Shown here: positions 14,222 to 14,940 of the stretch, piece after piece
Numbering within the stretch: the first letter of the stretch is position 1
Layout of the letters: each line of letters opens with the position of its first letter
Assembly (NCBI GenBank): GCA_017997315.1
Contig: JAGOFF010000033.1
Span: 1-14,940 of the forward strand
Origin: Clostridia bacterium
GTDB lineage: Bacteria > Bacillota > Clostridia > Saccharofermentanales > UBA5734
Length of the DNA stretch: 14,940 nucleotides
Direction of reading: 5' to 3'
Notes under the pieces: generated by a model
Database searches by the model: none
Told to the model about the DNA's origin: nothing
What the model saw: the letters and a program-made list of their open reading frames with translations, nothing else
Position numbers and translations under genes: made by a program

Positions 14222-14940
14222 TCACATGCTGCTGGCGAGATCCGCCAGCACAATGTAGGCGCAAGCCGGCCAACTGCCACCGGCGCCACCGCCGAAATTG
14301 CCGGTCAGAGGATTGATCAGCATGCAGAAGCCGAAGTCGTAAATCGCTTTGCAGTACCTCGACGCGATCTTCTTGGCCAAATCCTCGTATCCGGCGTCGT
14401 AGAGTCCGGTGACGATATGGAGCTGGGTCGGCGGGAGGATGAAACCCTTGGCCATCTCGACGGTCCGGAAGTTGTCGCTGGAGAGTTTCTCCGATGCGAG
14501 GCCGTACTCCGTCAGGAGTTCGCCTTCCTCGGCCAGATCGGCCGCCATCTTGCTGAGGATCTCCGGCGGAAGCCGCTTGCCCAGCACGATCGGCATGTAG
14601 AACAGGCAGGATCCGGTAGCGATCTCCTCGTGCGTGCCGCTCTTCATCGCAATGAAGCGCTCGCCGTTCCAGAAGGTCTTGACCATGCGGTCGATGATCC
14701 CGCGTGATTTGCGGTACCAGTCCTCGACTTCCGCCTCTTCCTTGCCGAGCATCTTGCCCAGGTCGCCGAGAGCCTCGTACAACAACCCCAGATAGGCGCA
14801 AAGATCGGGGGACTCGATCGTCGAGTACTCCATGAACGCGGTGTTGTCGTCAAATCCCGCCTCATCGCCGTGCTCGGACTGCGGGATTCCGTCGTGGTCG
14901 TCGTCCCGGGACTTGAGGAACCAGTCCGCCCCCCGGCCGA
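14222..14940 (-). CDS. GH63/MGH1-like glycosidase, 3' part only (start outside the window)
   Basis: The last 238 residues of a protein whose start lies beyond base 14940. It aligns along its whole visible length with the C-terminal part of the next gene's glycosidase domain: ADWFLKSRDDDHDG, HGDEAGFDDN, FWNGERFIA, SGTHEE, KMAADLAEEGELLTEYGL, TGLYDAGYEDLAKKIASRYC. By eye a bit under half the positions are identical. It keeps the candidate catalytic Asp in AGFDD. It also shows the family's C-terminal NPLTGNFGGG, but with CML where family members usually carry Glu before this motif. The first in-frame ATG in the window (14833) is internal, not the start. The stop (TGA 14224-14222) lies 31 bases before the fusion gene, suggesting a tandem duplication within one operon. 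Whether it also has a Rossmann domain cannot be seen. Confidence 0.8.
   Translation of the reverse strand, partial: GRGADWFLKSRDDDHDGIPQSEHGDEAGFDDNTAFMEYSTIESPDLCAYLGLLYEALGDLGKMLGKEEAEVEDWYRKSRGIIDRMVKTFWNGERFIAMKSGTHEEIATGSCLFYMPIVLGKRLPPEILSKMAADLAEEGELLTEYGLASEKLSSDNFRTVEMAKGFILPPTQLHIVTGLYDAGYEDLAKKIASRYCKAIYDFGFCMLINPLTGNFGGGAGGSWPACAYIVLADLASSM

Noticed and set aside
14222..14833. A short complete gene starting at ATG 14833
   Set aside because: The frame stays open to the window edge and the upstream residues (ADWF...RDDDHDG) align with the paralogue, so this ATG is internal.

Overview
The window (14,940 bases, clearly GC-rich) most likely comes from a high-GC member of the Bacillota. 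The main evidence is a phenylalanine T-box riboswitch upstream of pheS-pheT. Strong AGGAGG-type ribosome binding sites, occasional GTG/TTG starts and an oxygen-sensitive-looking 4Fe-4S aldo/keto reductase also fit, and they suggest an anaerobic, sugar-using organism. No mobile element, CRISPR array, tRNA or rRNA gene was seen.

Layout. (1) Bases 142-3426, + strand: two tandem, clearly duplicated glycoside hydrolases of the GH35-like/DUF5597 (clan A beta-galactosidase) type. (2) 3524-5771, +: a 350-residue protein of unknown family, then an aldo/keto reductase with two C-terminal 4Fe-4S motifs, closed by a terminator. (3) 5802-9577, +: promoter, T-box leader (UUC specifier, UGGU acceptor-pairing element), pheS and pheT, encoding phenylalanyl-tRNA synthetase. 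PheS is a divergent form with a four-cysteine insertion and changed active-site residues. A hairpin that can work in both directions separates it from the convergent next gene. (4) 9673-11724, -: an ABC exporter preceded by a promoter, an 18-codon leader reading frame with a strong ribosome binding site, and a 12-bp inverted repeat that would sequester the exporter's ribosome binding site. (5) 11759-14940, -: two adjacent genes with related GH63/MGH1-like (alpha/alpha)6-barrel glycosidase domains. The downstream one is fused at its N terminus to an NAD(P)-binding Rossmann domain; the upstream one runs off the window edge.

How the genes fit together: regions 1, 2 and 5 look like intracellular carbohydrate metabolism (no signal peptides seen), with two separate cases of tandem glycosidase duplication. 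pheST is a housekeeping unit controlled by uncharged tRNA-Phe. The exporter looks like an inducible efflux pump under leader-peptide or translational attenuation, comparable in logic to the bmrB-bmrCD and erm/cat leaders.

The least ordinary items are the Rossmann-glycosidase fusion with its apparently altered glycosidase active site, the putative translational attenuator in front of the exporter, and the divergent PheS active site. All family calls are from reading motifs by eye; no database search was run.
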